From contig CALMYG010000160.1 in NCBI GenBank assembly GCA_937873455.1, forward strand, positions 1 to 64,000: 64,000 bases of DNA, read 5' to 3'. Every line of letters begins with the position of its first letter. The first letter of the stretch is position 1. Of this stretch, positions 56,022 to 64,000 are shown in pieces. The notes under the pieces are model-generated. The model was not told the DNA's origin. It saw only the letters and a list, made by a program, of their open reading frames with translations, and made no database searches. Origin of the DNA: an uncultured Verrucomicrobiota bacterium (GTDB lineage: Bacteria; Verrucomicrobiota; Kiritimatiellia; CAIVKH01). Made by a program: the position numbers and the translations under genes.

Positions 56022-56381
56022 ATGCACGCAATCATGTGGCAGATGGCTTTTCCGGTGGCATTTATCGGCGGCTCAATGAGCGGCGGCGAGATTCTCATCA
56101 TTCTTGTCGCGCTGTTGATGCTGTTCGGCTCGAAGAATTTGCCGGGCATCGCCCGGCAGATTGGCAAGTCGATGGAGGCTTTTCGCCGGGCCAGCCGGGA
56201 AGTGACCGATGAAATCATGCGGGCGGATATTGAACGCGAAACGCGCCCGGCCAAGCCGCTTTCTCCGCCCAAGTCCCCGGCGTCCAACGGCGAAAACGTC
56301 GCGGAGCATCCGGACGATGCGACGCCCGCCGTCAAGCCCAGCGAACAAAGCGTAGGTCGTCATGAATCGCCATCCGCCTGA
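56022..56381 (+). CDS. tatA: Tat translocase subunit TatA/TatB
   Basis: 119 residues from ATG 56022 (ATG 56034 is possible). A short N-terminal extension, one membrane helix (SGGEILIILVALLMLFGSKN), the family FG hinge with LPGIARQIGKSMEAF, an amphipathic helix, then a polar proline-rich tail. TatA/B subunits form the twin-arginine export pore with TatC. The gene overlaps tatC by 20 bp. The missing second family member may be elsewhere. Confidence 0.9.
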   Translation: MHAIMWQMAFPVAFIGGSMSGGEILIILVALLMLFGSKNLPGIARQIGKSMEAFRRASREVTDEIMRADIERETRPAKPLSPPKSPASNGENVAEHPDDATPAVKPSEQSVGRHESPSA

Positions 56382-57195
56382 TACCGGCGATGACACCGGG
56401 CTGGTCAAGCCGTTCCTCGATCATCTGGAGGATCTGCGGCAAACCCTCATCCGTGCGGCCATCGCGTTGGTGGGCGGAATGGTTATCGCCTTTCCCTTGA
56501 CGCCATGGATGCTCGGGCTGCTTAAGCGACCGTTGCATTTGGTCAGCGAGGATCCGGACCGCATGTTGCAGTCCATGGAAGTGGCCGGGGCGTTTGTCGC
56601 GGCGATGCGGATGTCGTTTTGGGGCGGGCTGTTGTTGAGCGCTCCGGTGCTGGTTTTCCTGGTCGGGGCGTTTATCCTGCCCGCGCTGCGCGAACACGAA
56701 AAGCGTCTCGCCGCGCGTGCCGGCGCGCTTGGCGTGGTGCTGTTTTTTGTTGGCGTGCTGACCGGTTATTTTTACACCCTGCCGTTTGCGTTATCGGCAA
56801 TGTTTCTTTTTCACGGCTGGCTGGGCGTGGTGCCGCTCTGGACCATCAGCAGTTACGTCGCATTTTCCACGCAACTGTTGATTGCATTCGGCCTTGCGTT
56901 TGAAATTCCGGTGGTGTTGCTGATTCTGGGACGCTTGGGGATCGTCAGCGGCGAGTGGTTGCGCGCGCATCGCCGCCATGCGGTTGTCGTCGCCTTGATC
57001 CTGGCCTGCGTGTTGACCCCGCCGGATGTGGTATCCCAGATCGCGATGACCATCCCGCTGATGCTGATGTACGAGGGCTGTATCTGGCTGGTGCTGGCGT
57101 GGGATCGCCGCAAGAAGGAGGCGGACGCAGCCCTTCCGCTGGATGTGCTGGCCGACGAGCCGCCGCGACCTGCGCCGGACGAGGAGTCGGCATGA
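56362..57195 (+). CDS. tatC: Twin-arginine translocase subunit TatC
   Basis: 277 residues, about six membrane helices. Conserved N-terminal FLDHLEDLRQTLIR with the signal-binding Glu, LPFALSAMFLF, FGLAFEIPVVLLILGRLGIV and TPPDVVSQIAMTIPLMLMYE. TatC recognises the twin-arginine signal. The stop overlaps the next gene start (ATGA), so tatA-tatC-phosphohexomutase genes are translationally coupled. Confidence 0.95.
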   Translation: MNRHPPDTGDDTGLVKPFLDHLEDLRQTLIRAAIALVGGMVIAFPLTPWMLGLLKRPLHLVSEDPDRMLQSMEVAGAFVAAMRMSFWGGLLLSAPVLVFLVGAFILPALREHEKRLAARAGALGVVLFFVGVLTGYFYTLPFALSAMFLFHGWLGVVPLWTISSYVAFSTQLLIAFGLAFEIPVVLLILGRLGIVSGEWLRAHRRHAVVVALILACVLTPPDVVSQIAMTIPLMLMYEGCIWLVLAWDRRKKEADAALPLDVLADEPPRPAPDEESA

Positions 57196-58547
57196 CGCTG
57201 CGATTGGCCAATTTCGGTATGCGGGGCTTTGTGGGTGAGTCCTTGACCATCCGCGCGGTGATGGATTTTGCTTCCGCTTTCGGCACCTTTGTGGAGGGCG
57301 GCCGCGTGGTGTTGGCCCGCGATACCCGTTATTCCAGCCCGATGTTGCATGCCGCGGTCAGCGCAAGTTTGATCGGGTGCGGTTGCGATGTGCTTGATCT
57401 CGGCGTCTGTCCGACCCCGATGTTGCAATTTTCCGTGAAACGTCTCGGCGCGACCGGCGGGGTTTCCATAACCGGTGGTCACCACGGCATGGGTTGGAAT
57501 TCCATCAGTTTGATCGGCTCGGATGGCGCGCTTATTGAACCGGTCGGGGGGGAGGCCGTGCTGGATATTTACCACGCCGGCGATTTCCTCCGGCGGCGGA
57601 CCGGTGAGTTGGGACGTACCGTTGACGTTGAGGACTTCGCCGACAATTATTTCGCCGCGTTGCGGTCGCGTCCGGCGGTGGACGCGATCCGTCGGGCCAA
57701 TTTCACCGTGCTGATCGATCCGCTGGGCGGCGCGGGTTGTCCGTACTTGCCGACCTTCGCCCATGAACTGGGTTTCCGGTTGATCGGCATCAACGATCAA
57801 CCTTCCGGCTACTTGCCGCGGGAAGCCGAGCCACGTCCGCGTAGCGCCCTGCAAATGGCCTCCTTTATCCGGCATGTCGGGGGGCACGCCGGCTTCGTGC
57901 TGAGCAGTGATATGTCCCGCATGTCCATGGTGACCGAAACCGGCGAGCCGGTGAGCGAGGAGTATACCTTTGCGGTTATCGCCGACTACATTCTGCACCG
58001 CCAACCCGGCGTGGTCGTGACGAATTGCTGTACCACCCGCACCATTGATGACATCGCCGCCCGTCAGGGTTGCCGGCTGGTCAAGACGGCGGTAGGACAA
58101 GCCTATATTGTCTCCGCCCTGGCCGATGAGTCCGGGGTGGTTGGCGGGGAAGGCAGCGGCAGCGCAATCTTGCCTGCGTTTAACCGCGCCGCTGACGGCT
58201 TTCTGATGATGGCTCTGGTGCTGGAAGCGATGGCGGTAAGGCAATTGACGTTGTCCGAGTTGATCCGCTCGTTACCCCGGTATGCGATTCTCAAGCGCAG
58301 TGTCGCCTGCGGTTCGCGAACCGGATACGGGGCCATTGAGTCGATCAAGGAACGGCTGGATGAATTTCCCGAAACGAATGACGTCGATTTGACCGATGGC
58401 TTGCGGCTGAACTGGCCGGATGGATGGTTGCATGCCCGCGCCTCCCATACCGAACAGGTGATCCGGGTGATTTCCGAAGCGCAAGACCGGGAGATCGCCG
58501 ACCAGCGGGCGGAAACCATGTTGCGGATGATTGGAGCGCTGATTTGA
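57192..58547 (+). CDS. Phosphohexomutase-family pseudoenzyme
   Basis: 451 residues with the four-domain alpha-D-phosphohexomutase layout, starting LRLANFGMRGFVGESLT. Key catalytic parts are changed: the TASHNP loop that carries the phosphoserine reads TGGHHG (Ser to Gly96), and the DPDGDR magnesium loop is replaced by SSDMSRMSM. The GGExSG loop (VGGEGSGSA) and the C-terminal phosphate-binding loop (RASHTEQVIRV) are kept. It should bind sugar phosphate but not transfer phosphate. The very next gene encodes a complete enzyme of the same family with which it overlaps, so a regulatory or heteromeric partner role is likely. Overlaps tatC by four bases. Confidence 0.85.
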   Translation: MTLRLANFGMRGFVGESLTIRAVMDFASAFGTFVEGGRVVLARDTRYSSPMLHAAVSASLIGCGCDVLDLGVCPTPMLQFSVKRLGATGGVSITGGHHGMGWNSISLIGSDGALIEPVGGEAVLDIYHAGDFLRRRTGELGRTVDVEDFADNYFAALRSRPAVDAIRRANFTVLIDPLGGAGCPYLPTFAHELGFRLIGINDQPSGYLPREAEPRPRSALQMASFIRHVGGHAGFVLSSDMSRMSMVTETGEPVSEEYTFAVIADYILHRQPGVVVTNCCTTRTIDDIAARQGCRLVKTAVGQAYIVSALADESGVVGGEGSGSAILPAFNRAADGFLMMALVLEAMAVRQLTLSELIRSLPRYAILKRSVACGSRTGYGAIESIKERLDEFPETNDVDLTDGLRLNWPDGWLHARASHTEQVIRVISEAQDREIADQRAETMLRMIGALI

Positions 58548-59965
58548 AACGGATGGAACAGCGCCAGGCTTCGGTCAAGGAAACCCTCAAGGTCGCGGTA
58601 TCCGGCGTGCGGGGCGTGGTCGGGGCGACCTTTACCCCGCAATTGGCGGCGACGTTCGCCCAGGCATTTGGGACGTACATCGGCGCCGGTCCGGTGGTGG
58701 TGGGTCGCGATACCCGGCCCTCCGGCCTCATGATTGAGCAGGCCGTGGTGGCGGGTTTGCAGTCCGTCGGGGGTACGCCGGTGCTGGCCGGCATCACGCC
58801 GACTCCGAGCTTGCTGATGATTTCCGCCCGCCTCGGCATACGGGGCGGAATCGCCATTACCGCCAGCCATAATCCCGCCGATTGGAATGCCCTGAAATTT
58901 ATCGGGCCGGATGGTTTGTTTCTCTCCGAAATTCGCGCCCAGGAACTGTTTGACATCTACCACCAGCAGGATTTCCCGTTGGTGGCCGAGCATGAAATAC
59001 GGACGGTGCGCGAGGAAAAATATCCGACCGAAGATCATTTCAAGCGCATCCTCGATTACGTCGATGTGGCGGCGATTCGTAATCGCAAGCTGAAGATTGC
59101 GGTCGATTGCGGCAACGGGGTGGGGGCGTTGTATTCGCCATTTTTGCTTGGGACCCTCCTGGGCTGCGAGGTGGTTCCAGTGTTTGATACGCCTTCCGGC
59201 TTGTTCGAGCGGGAACCCGAGCCGCTACCCCAGCATCTGGACGTCCTGCGCCGCGTGGTGGTGGACCAAAAGTGCGATATCGGATTCGCCCAGGATCCGG
59301 ATGGCGACCGCTTGGCCGTGGTCGATGAAACCGGGGCACCGCTGGGTGAGGATATGACGTTGGCCTTGGCGGTATGGCAGGGGCTTGCTGAACACGAGCG
59401 TGGTCCGGTGTGCGTCAATGTGCCGACCAGCCGGGTGGTCGAAGTGATTGCCGGGTATCATGCCTGCCCGGTGATTCGTACGCGCATCGGGGAAATCAAT
59501 GTCGCCGAGGCCATGATCAAACACAAAGCGGTGATCGGCGGCGAGAATATCGGCGGCGTCATGATCAGCCGCATTCATCCGTGCCGCGACAGCTTCGCTG
59601 GCATGGCCGTTATTGCCGAGTTGCTGGCCCGGAAGGGGCGCCCGGTTTCCGCCCTGATCGCGGAATGGCCCCGCTTTGCGATAGCCCGGGGCAAACGGGC
59701 GATCCGCCCGGACGCCGCGCCGGCCATACTGCGTCAACTGCGCCAGGCCCATGATCCCGCGACGATCAACTTACTGGATGGCTTGTTTATCGATGAAGGC
59801 GATCACTGGGTTCACGTCCGCCGCTCGAATACCGAATCGGTCATGCGGGTTACCGCGGAAGCGGCGACGCCGGAGATGGCGCGCGCTTTGGTTGACCGGT
59901 ATCTACAAGAAGTGGAACGCCTGATGGATGAACCGACTCCAACGGTTCCGGGAGAATACACATGA
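58544..59965 (+). CDS. Phosphoglucosamine mutase/phosphomannomutase-type enzyme
   Basis: 473 residues from TTG 58544, which overlaps the previous stop (TTGA) and has GGAG seven bases upstream; ATG 58553 is the alternative. All catalytic elements are intact: Ser108 in AITASHNPADWN, Asp251-Asp253-Asp255 in DPDGDRLAVVDE, GGENIGGVM and the phosphate loop RRSNTESVMRV. It interconverts hexose 1- and 6-phosphates; GlmM-like (glucosamine phosphate) or PMM/PGM activity cannot be told apart here. The stop overlaps the next gene. Confidence 0.9.
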   Translation: MKRMEQRQASVKETLKVAVSGVRGVVGATFTPQLAATFAQAFGTYIGAGPVVVGRDTRPSGLMIEQAVVAGLQSVGGTPVLAGITPTPSLLMISARLGIRGGIAITASHNPADWNALKFIGPDGLFLSEIRAQELFDIYHQQDFPLVAEHEIRTVREEKYPTEDHFKRILDYVDVAAIRNRKLKIAVDCGNGVGALYSPFLLGTLLGCEVVPVFDTPSGLFEREPEPLPQHLDVLRRVVVDQKCDIGFAQDPDGDRLAVVDETGAPLGEDMTLALAVWQGLAEHERGPVCVNVPTSRVVEVIAGYHACPVIRTRIGEINVAEAMIKHKAVIGGENIGGVMISRIHPCRDSFAGMAVIAELLARKGRPVSALIAEWPRFAIARGKRAIRPDAAPAILRQLRQAHDPATINLLDGLFIDEGDHWVHVRRSNTESVMRVTAEAATPEMARALVDRYLQEVERLMDEPTPTVPGEYT

Positions 59966-60798
59966 AACTGATTTTGGCTTTGGCAACGGGTATGGTGGTC
60001 GGCGCGGCTTCCGCAACGTGGTGGGTTCAACGCACGGACACCACGGTCGAGCCTCCGGTTTCGACCCTCGGATTGATTGAGGAAAACCGCGCTACCCCGA
60101 CCATCCGGGATGTCGATGTTGCTGTCGAATGGTCTGAGCGCGTAGAACCCGCCTCTGAAGGGACGGAAGATTGGCCGGAACGCGTTCGGGACTTGGAGCG
60201 TAAACTCGCTGCGAAAGACGGCGAATTGCTTATGCTGCGGCAATCGATGACCGCTGCGCCGGTGCTTCCGGTAGTCAACCAAACGGTGGAACCCGATGAG
60301 CGCCTTTCCTGGCTTGAAAACTTGCGCACCCAGGATCCGCAACAGTATCAGGAACTGATGGAACGCCGCGAGGCCGCCCGCCAGGAGGCCCGTTATGCTT
60401 TGGCCAAAAAAGCCGCGCATTTTCTTTTCCGCGATGAAGCGGCCATGAGCGAGCAGGAGGCGGAGCACCATCAGCGCATGATGTCGCTGTTGCATGAATC
60501 GCTTAAGCTCACGGAATCCCTTCAGGTGGATATGTCCGGGGAGGAGCGTAGGGATATCGCCCGTTCGCTGCGGCGGAATATCCGGGATTTGGCCCCGCTG
60601 CTTGAAACCGAACGGGATAAGGAGCTTTACCGCATTGGAAAAGATATCGGGTATTCCGATGAAGACGCCGCCGGCTTCGCCTTGTATGTGCGCGAGGTCA
60701 TCGATCTGACTTCGGTGCAAAGCATTTTTCGCGGCGCGATGCGGTCCATGGGCGGCTGGGGCGGTTGGGGGGACGGTGAGCGCCCGCGGAATCCGTAA
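59962..60798 (+). CDS. Membrane-anchored coiled-coil protein, function unknown
   Basis: 278 residues. A signal anchor (LILALATGMVVGAASATWWV, residues 3-22) is followed by a short acidic linker, a coiled coil (RVRDLERKLAAKDGELLMLRQ, ~74-95) and a helical region rich in Glu, Arg and Gln, ending with Gly-Trp repeats (GGWGGWGDG). Parts such as WLENLRTQDPQQYQELMERR resemble proteins in PVC genomes annotated only as hypothetical. ATG 59962 overlaps the mutase stop (ATGA), so it belongs to the tat/phosphohexomutase operon. Confidence 0.72.
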   Translation: MKLILALATGMVVGAASATWWVQRTDTTVEPPVSTLGLIEENRATPTIRDVDVAVEWSERVEPASEGTEDWPERVRDLERKLAAKDGELLMLRQSMTAAPVLPVVNQTVEPDERLSWLENLRTQDPQQYQELMERREAARQEARYALAKKAAHFLFRDEAAMSEQEAEHHQRMMSLLHESLKLTESLQVDMSGEERRDIARSLRRNIRDLAPLLETERDKELYRIGKDIGYSDEDAAGFALYVREVIDLTSVQSIFRGAMRSMGGWGGWGDGERPRNP

Positions 60799-60850
60799 AA
60801 GCACGCTTGCCCTTTATCGAACCCTTTGCTAGCTTTTCGGCACTTTGGTT

Positions 60851-60926
60851 GGGGCGGTAGCTCAGTTGGGAGAGCGACGCGTTCGCAATGCGTAGGTCGA
60901 GGGTTCAACTCCCTTCCGCTCCACCA
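60851..60926 (+). tRNA. tRNA-Ala (anticodon CGC)
   Basis: 76 nt. Acceptor GGGGCGG/CCGCTCC carries the G3-U70 alanine identity pair; anticodon stem ACGCG/TGCGT with loop TTCGCAA gives CGC; T-loop TTCAACT; discriminator A; CCA encoded. Reads GCG. Confidence 0.93.
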
Positions 60927-60940
60927 GCCTTCGCTCCCTC

Positions 60941-61046
60941 GCGGGGCTCGGGAGCTACGGCTGGCAAGCCAGCAAGACCGGACGCGGGGCTCGGGAGCTA
61001 CGGCTGGCAATCCAGCAAGACCGGAGTGCGGAACTCGGGAGCTGCC
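60941..61046 (+). repeat. 43-bp tandem repeat, about 2.5 copies
   Basis: Unit starting GCGGGGCTCGGGAGCTACGG at 60941 recurs at 60984 with one difference and partly at about 61028. Each unit contains CTGGC and GCCAG-like inverted pieces. Lies between tRNA-Ala(CGC) and the outer-membrane protein gene; no coding potential. Confidence 0.8.
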
Positions 61047-61071
61047 AAGCATTTCAGACAAGGAGAATGCC

Positions 61072-61572
61072 ATGAAGAAGCTATGGATTGTGATGGCCGG
61101 ACTGATGATTGCCGCCAGCGGCGCTTGGGCGGAAGATCACCCTCACCGCATCGGGGCGGGAATTAATTACTGGGTTGCTTTGGACGATATCGATGTGGAT
61201 AACGTCGATGATGACGGCTTCAGCTACCTCCTGACCTACCAGTACCGCACCGGATTGCTGGGGTTGCAGCTTGATCTGGAAATGTTGCCCGACCGGTTTG
61301 GGGAAGATGCTTACGCCCCGGCCGCCTATCTGCTGCTCGGAAAGGCACTATATGCCGCGGTCGGCGTCGGTATGGTTTATCAGGACAGCGAATGGGCCGA
61401 TGATCCGTTCATCGCGTTCAAGGCCGGAGTCGATCTCAATCTGGTCGCCAACCTGTATCTCGACATCTCCGCCAGTTACCGGTTCGACAGCAAGACCAAG
61501 CTCAGTGACGCTACCGAGGACATCGACACGGATACGGTTTTCCTTGGCGCCGCGTTGCGTTTCGGTTTCTAA
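61072..61572 (+). CDS. Small outer-membrane beta-barrel protein
   Basis: 166 residues. Signal peptide MKKLWIVMAGLMIAASGAWA, then alternating beta-strand sequence (RIGAGINYWVALDDI, FSYLLTYQYRTGLLGLQLDLE, ALYAAVGVGMVYQ, LYLDISASYRF) ending in a C-terminal Phe (ALRFGF), the recognition signature for barrel insertion. Eight strands are likely. No enzymatic residues visible. AAGGAG before ATG 61072 is an excellent ribosome-binding site. Function unknown; a porin-like or structural role is inference. Confidence 0.82.
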   Translation: MKKLWIVMAGLMIAASGAWAEDHPHRIGAGINYWVALDDIDVDNVDDDGFSYLLTYQYRTGLLGLQLDLEMLPDRFGEDAYAPAAYLLLGKALYAAVGVGMVYQDSEWADDPFIAFKAGVDLNLVANLYLDISASYRFDSKTKLSDATEDIDTDTVFLGAALRFGF

Positions 61573-61639
61573 ACGCGATGCGAAAATGCCGATCGTCCCG
61601 AAAGTTCCAAACATTGGAACTTTTGGACGTACGATTTTC

Positions 61640-61736
61640 CAAGGTTTGCCTGCCCGCCCTCCTGACATGCAGGAGGGAGCCAGCCTGCCCCACGCAGGCG
61701 TGCGGGGCTGGCAGGCAGGCGGGGAGCTTTTTTATC
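61640..61736 (+). terminator. Nested hairpin terminator
   Basis: Outer arms GCCTGCC…GGCAGGC enclose two hairpins (CCTCCTG/CAGGAGG and CCAGCC/GGCTGG with GC-rich stems), then a run of six T after GGGGAGC. Downstream of the outer-membrane protein gene. Confidence 0.75.
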
Positions 61737-61850
61737 AGCAGCCGCACCAGATGAAGCGCCGTTCCGGTTGGGTGTTGGTTGTAGCGATGTTGACCGGCTT
61801 GTCGTGACTGATGTGTTCGCGCCCTTGGATTGACGCGGATCGCTGACGGC

Positions 61851-62462
61851 CTAGGAGGGTGGATGGTTGCCGGCGAGACGCGCAATGACGAGCCGGATGG
61901 CTTCCGGGTAGGCGATGCGCTCCTGTTCCTGAATGCGAGCGTGCAGGCTTTCCGGGGTGTCGTCCGGGAGGACAGGCACAGCCCGCTGGACGAGAATCGG
62001 CCCGGTGTCCATGCCTTCATCAACCAGATGCACGGTGCATCCGGATACCTTCACCCCATGGCGCAGGGCTTGCTCCCAGGCCCGCAACCCCGGGAAGGCG
62101 GGAAGTAACGAGGGATGAATGTTGATGACGCGTCCGGGAAATGCGGCGAGCAGACCTGGTTTTACCATGCGCATGAAGCCGGCGAGGCAGACCACATCGA
62201 CGCGGTGCTCGCGCAGCATATGAATGACCCGCTCTTCGGCCGGGCCATCCATTTTGGTTTTGAAGGGGGCCATGTCGACGGCGCAAGCGGAGTGGCCCCA
62301 GGAGGCCGCCCGTTCCAGGATGAAGGCGTCGGGGACATCGGAAATGACCCACCCGATTCGCGCGGCAAGTGAACCGCCGGCAATCGCTTCGGCCAGGGCC
62401 TGGTAATTGCTTCCGCCGCCGGAACCGAGAATCCCCAAGGTAATGACTGGTGGTGCGTTCAT
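61851..62462 (-). CDS. purN: Phosphoribosylglycinamide formyltransferase
   Basis: 203 residues, standard length. GILGSGGGSNYQALAEAI binds the phosphate, and the catalytic Asn-His-Asp set is in VINIHPSLLPAFPG and HLVDEGMDTGPIL. It transfers a formyl group from 10-formyltetrahydrofolate to glycinamide ribonucleotide, step three of purine synthesis; purF is at 34 kb. No other pur gene is adjacent. Confidence 0.95.
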   Translation of the reverse strand: MNAPPVITLGILGSGGGSNYQALAEAIAGGSLAARIGWVISDVPDAFILERAASWGHSACAVDMAPFKTKMDGPAEERVIHMLREHRVDVVCLAGFMRMVKPGLLAAFPGRVINIHPSLLPAFPGLRAWEQALRHGVKVSGCTVHLVDEGMDTGPILVQRAVPVLPDDTPESLHARIQEQERIAYPEAIRLVIARLAGNHPPS

Positions 62463-62511
62463 CGCTTGACCTTGGAGTAAAACCGATTACTCTACCTCCG
62501 CCAACTCAAAA

Positions 62512-62588
62512 AGGCGGTTAGCTCAGTTGGTTAGAGCGTCACGTTTACACCGTGAATGTCGGGGGTTCGAGTCCCTCACCGCCTACCA
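62512..62588 (+). tRNA. tRNA-Val (anticodon TAC)
   Basis: 77 nt. Acceptor AGGCGGT/ACCGCCT, D-loop AGTTGGTTAGA, anticodon stem TCACG/CGTGA with loop TTTACAC giving TAC, T-loop TTCGAGT, discriminator A and encoded CCA. Confidence 0.93.
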
Positions 62589-62593
62589 GTACG

Positions 62594-63742
62594 TTAATCA
62601 ACCCGCAGGCCGAACTTCTGAAATTCTTCCAGGGCGTAGCGGTCGGTCATTCCGGAAACATAATCGCAGGCGGTTCGCCAGATGCCGTCCCGGGCCAAGC
62701 GGGCTTGGGCTTTTCGGCCCATGACCCCGGGGTGGCCTACGTAATAAAGGAATAGTTTGCGCATCATGGCCACCGCCTCTTCGTTGGCGCGGTGTACCGA
62801 AGGGTGCCAATAGACGTGTTCAAATAAAAACTTCCGGAGGGGAACAAGCTGGTTCCACAATGCGGGGGTGTAGGCGACCATCCGGGACGGGGCGTTCATG
62901 ACCTCCCCGGGACTTTTGGGCCGACAGGCGGAAAGATTTTCTTCACTGTAGCGCAAGACATCCCGTACTTGGAGGTCGAGCAGGCAACGCACGGTCATGC
63001 CGAGGCGGTGACGTTCGCCGAGGCCGGGGTATTCCCGGGCCGCTTGTTCTCCAGCCATCCGCCAGATTTCCAGGCTTTCCAATTGCTCCGGCGTGAGCAG
63101 GCCGGCGTCGAGCCCGTCGTCAATGTCGTGGGCGTAGTAGGTCATGTCGTCGGCGACATCGGCGATTTGCGCTTCGAGAAATTGGAAGGGTCCGATTGGG
63201 TGATCATCGAGTCGTGCGCCCGGAACCTTTGACAGGTGTTTGCACAGCCCGGCCCGAACTTCCCAGGTGAGGTTGAGGCCGTCGAAGCCGGGATAACGCG
63301 GCTCCAGGATCTCCACCCAGCGGAGGCTCTGTGCGTTGTGATCAAAGCCGCCTTCGTCTTTCATCAGCTCATCGAGGGCCCGTTCGCCCATGTGGCCAAA
63401 GGGGCTATGGCCGATGTCATGGGCGAGGGCGATGGTTTCCGCGAGGTCTTCGTTGGCCCCGAGGGCGCGGGCGAGGGTGCGGCTGACCGCCGCGACTTCG
63501 ATGGTGTGGGTGAGCCGGGTACGGTAATGATCGGCGGTTCCGTTTACGAATACCTGGGTCTTGTATTCGAGGCGCCGGAAGCAGCGGCTATGCACGATGC
63601 GGTCGCGGTCGCGTTGAAATTCGGTCCGGATATCGTGGCGCGGTTCCGGATGAAGACGCCCGCGCGAGGCGCCGCCGGCCATCGCATACGGCGCGAGGTT
63701 CCGGCTTTCCCATTCCTCCTGTTGATCGCGGGTGCGCAGCAT
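62594..63742 (-). CDS. dgt: dGTPase-like HD-domain dNTP triphosphohydrolase
   Basis: 382 residues from ATG 63740-63742 (ATG 63757, overlapping the thioesterase stop, is possible). RTEFQRDRDRIVHSRCFRRLEYKTQVF is the family N-terminus; HD metal site RLTHTIEVAAVSRTLA and AETIALAHDIGHSPFGHMGE; later ADDMTYYAHDIDDGLDAG. Hydrolyses dNTPs to deoxynucleosides and triphosphate, acting in nucleotide-pool control. Downstream of the thioesterase gene on the same strand. Confidence 0.92.
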   Translation of the reverse strand: MLRTRDQQEEWESRNLAPYAMAGGASRGRLHPEPRHDIRTEFQRDRDRIVHSRCFRRLEYKTQVFVNGTADHYRTRLTHTIEVAAVSRTLARALGANEDLAETIALAHDIGHSPFGHMGERALDELMKDEGGFDHNAQSLRWVEILEPRYPGFDGLNLTWEVRAGLCKHLSKVPGARLDDHPIGPFQFLEAQIADVADDMTYYAHDIDDGLDAGLLTPEQLESLEIWRMAGEQAAREYPGLGERHRLGMTVRCLLDLQVRDVLRYSEENLSACRPKSPGEVMNAPSRMVAYTPALWNQLVPLRKFLFEHVYWHPSVHRANEEAVAMMRKLFLYYVGHPGVMGRKAQARLARDGIWRTACDYVSGMTDRYALEEFQKFGLRVD

Positions 63743-63749
63743 GTTCGGC

Positions 63750-64000
63750 TCAGGCATCCGGGGTAATGCGCTCGAAGGCCTGACGCAAGGGAAGCGGAAG
63801 CGGCATTGCGCACCCATCGGCGCCGGATACCGCGACATGGGTGATCCCGACCGACACCGCAGTGGCGCCGTCCGCCCGGATGATGTCATGCCGGAAGGTT
63901 ACCGACTTTTCGCCGATTACGTCGGGGCGGGAGCGCACGGTGATCGCATCGCCGACGTTCAGGGGGAGGGGGAAATCCAGGTCGGCGTGCACGACCGGCA
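63750..64000 (-). CDS. Acyl-CoA thioesterase (4HBT hotdog) protein, cut by the window end
   Basis: The visible C-terminal ~83 residues (VVHADLDFPLPLNVGDAITV, FRHDIIRADGATAVSVGITH) fit the second half of a YbgC/FadM-like 4-hydroxybenzoyl-CoA thioesterase domain. The catalytic Asp region lies beyond the right edge. Ends with TGA 63750-63752, a few bases from or overlapping the dgt start. Confidence 0.75.
   Translation of the reverse strand, partial: PVVHADLDFPLPLNVGDAITVRSRPDVIGEKSVTFRHDIIRADGATAVSVGITHVAVSGADGCAMPLPLPLRQAFERITPDA

Noticed and set aside
60941-61046. CRISPR array
   Set aside because: The 43-bp units are contiguous with no spacers.

Overview
The window (about 57-60% G+C by eye) comes from a Gram-negative-type bacterium. 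It encodes a Kdo transferase (waaA), an outer-membrane beta-barrel protein, Tat translocase subunits and several exported multi-domain proteins. A glutamine synthetase III, a GH127-type glycosidase, formylglycine-enzyme-like and BACON-like exported proteins, a FloA/NfeD operon and a topA with an unusual C-terminus together suggest the Verrucomicrobiota/Kiritimatiellota/Lentisphaerota part of the PVC group. That placement is inference; no rRNA lies in the window.

Layout. 0.3-7.9 kb: a TIGR01777 epimerase-like gene, a membrane protein, a large exported endonuclease/exonuclease/phosphatase-fold protein and an exported FGE-like protein. 7.9-9.5 kb: a decayed accessory patch with a DUF433/DUF5615 toxin-antitoxin pair (toxin carries an amber codon) between 109-bp direct repeats, MazG-like gene remnants, and tRNA-Leu. 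9.6-16.7 kb: minus-strand nfeD(long)-nfeD(short)-bactofilin-like-floA membrane operon, then folM-folX-like pterin genes and a coiled-coil membrane protein. 16.9-23.2 kb: plus-strand housekeeping operon dprA-topA-xerC-waaA-DUF2007 followed by tRNA-Glu. 23.4-27.4 kb: katG, a small acidic exported protein, coaBC. 27.4-35 kb: gltB-gltD (GOGAT) and purF on the minus strand.

35-36.5 kb: the most unusual stretch. A promoter leads into a broken tRNA, an intact tRNA-Ala(GGC), and a tandem array (329-bp period) in which a small GIY-YIG nuclease reading frame starts directly at the tRNA CCA end and is repeated with 3' fragments of the broken tRNA. Two identical 123-bp MITE-like elements with 18-bp terminal inverted repeats and 9-bp target duplications lie on either side of this region (35.2 and 39.8 kb). 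36.5-46.2 kb: GH127-like enzyme, sugar-type methyltransferase, histidinol-phosphatase, quinone-oxidoreductase-like enzyme, metallophosphoesterase with a tiny upstream membrane protein, agmatinase-family enzyme, glutamine synthetase III. 46.7-48.3 kb: two adjacent toxin-antitoxin-like modules (AbrB/PIN and a nucleotidyltransferase pair). 48.4-55.9 kb: divergent alpha-amylase-family genes, one intracellular and one exported and very large. 56-60.8 kb: overlapping tatA-tatC-phosphohexomutase pseudoenzyme-active phosphohexomutase-membrane-anchored protein. 60.8-64 kb: tRNA-Ala(CGC), outer-membrane protein, purN, tRNA-Val, dgt-like gene and a thioesterase cut by the window end.

The core genes cover nitrogen assimilation (GOGAT, GSIII), purine synthesis (purF, purN), pterin and CoA cofactors, DNA uptake/topology/dimer resolution, envelope biogenesis and starch-type polysaccharide use. 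The accessory content (three TA-like modules, MITEs, the tRNA/GIY-YIG array, remnants) is concentrated in the gaps between them.
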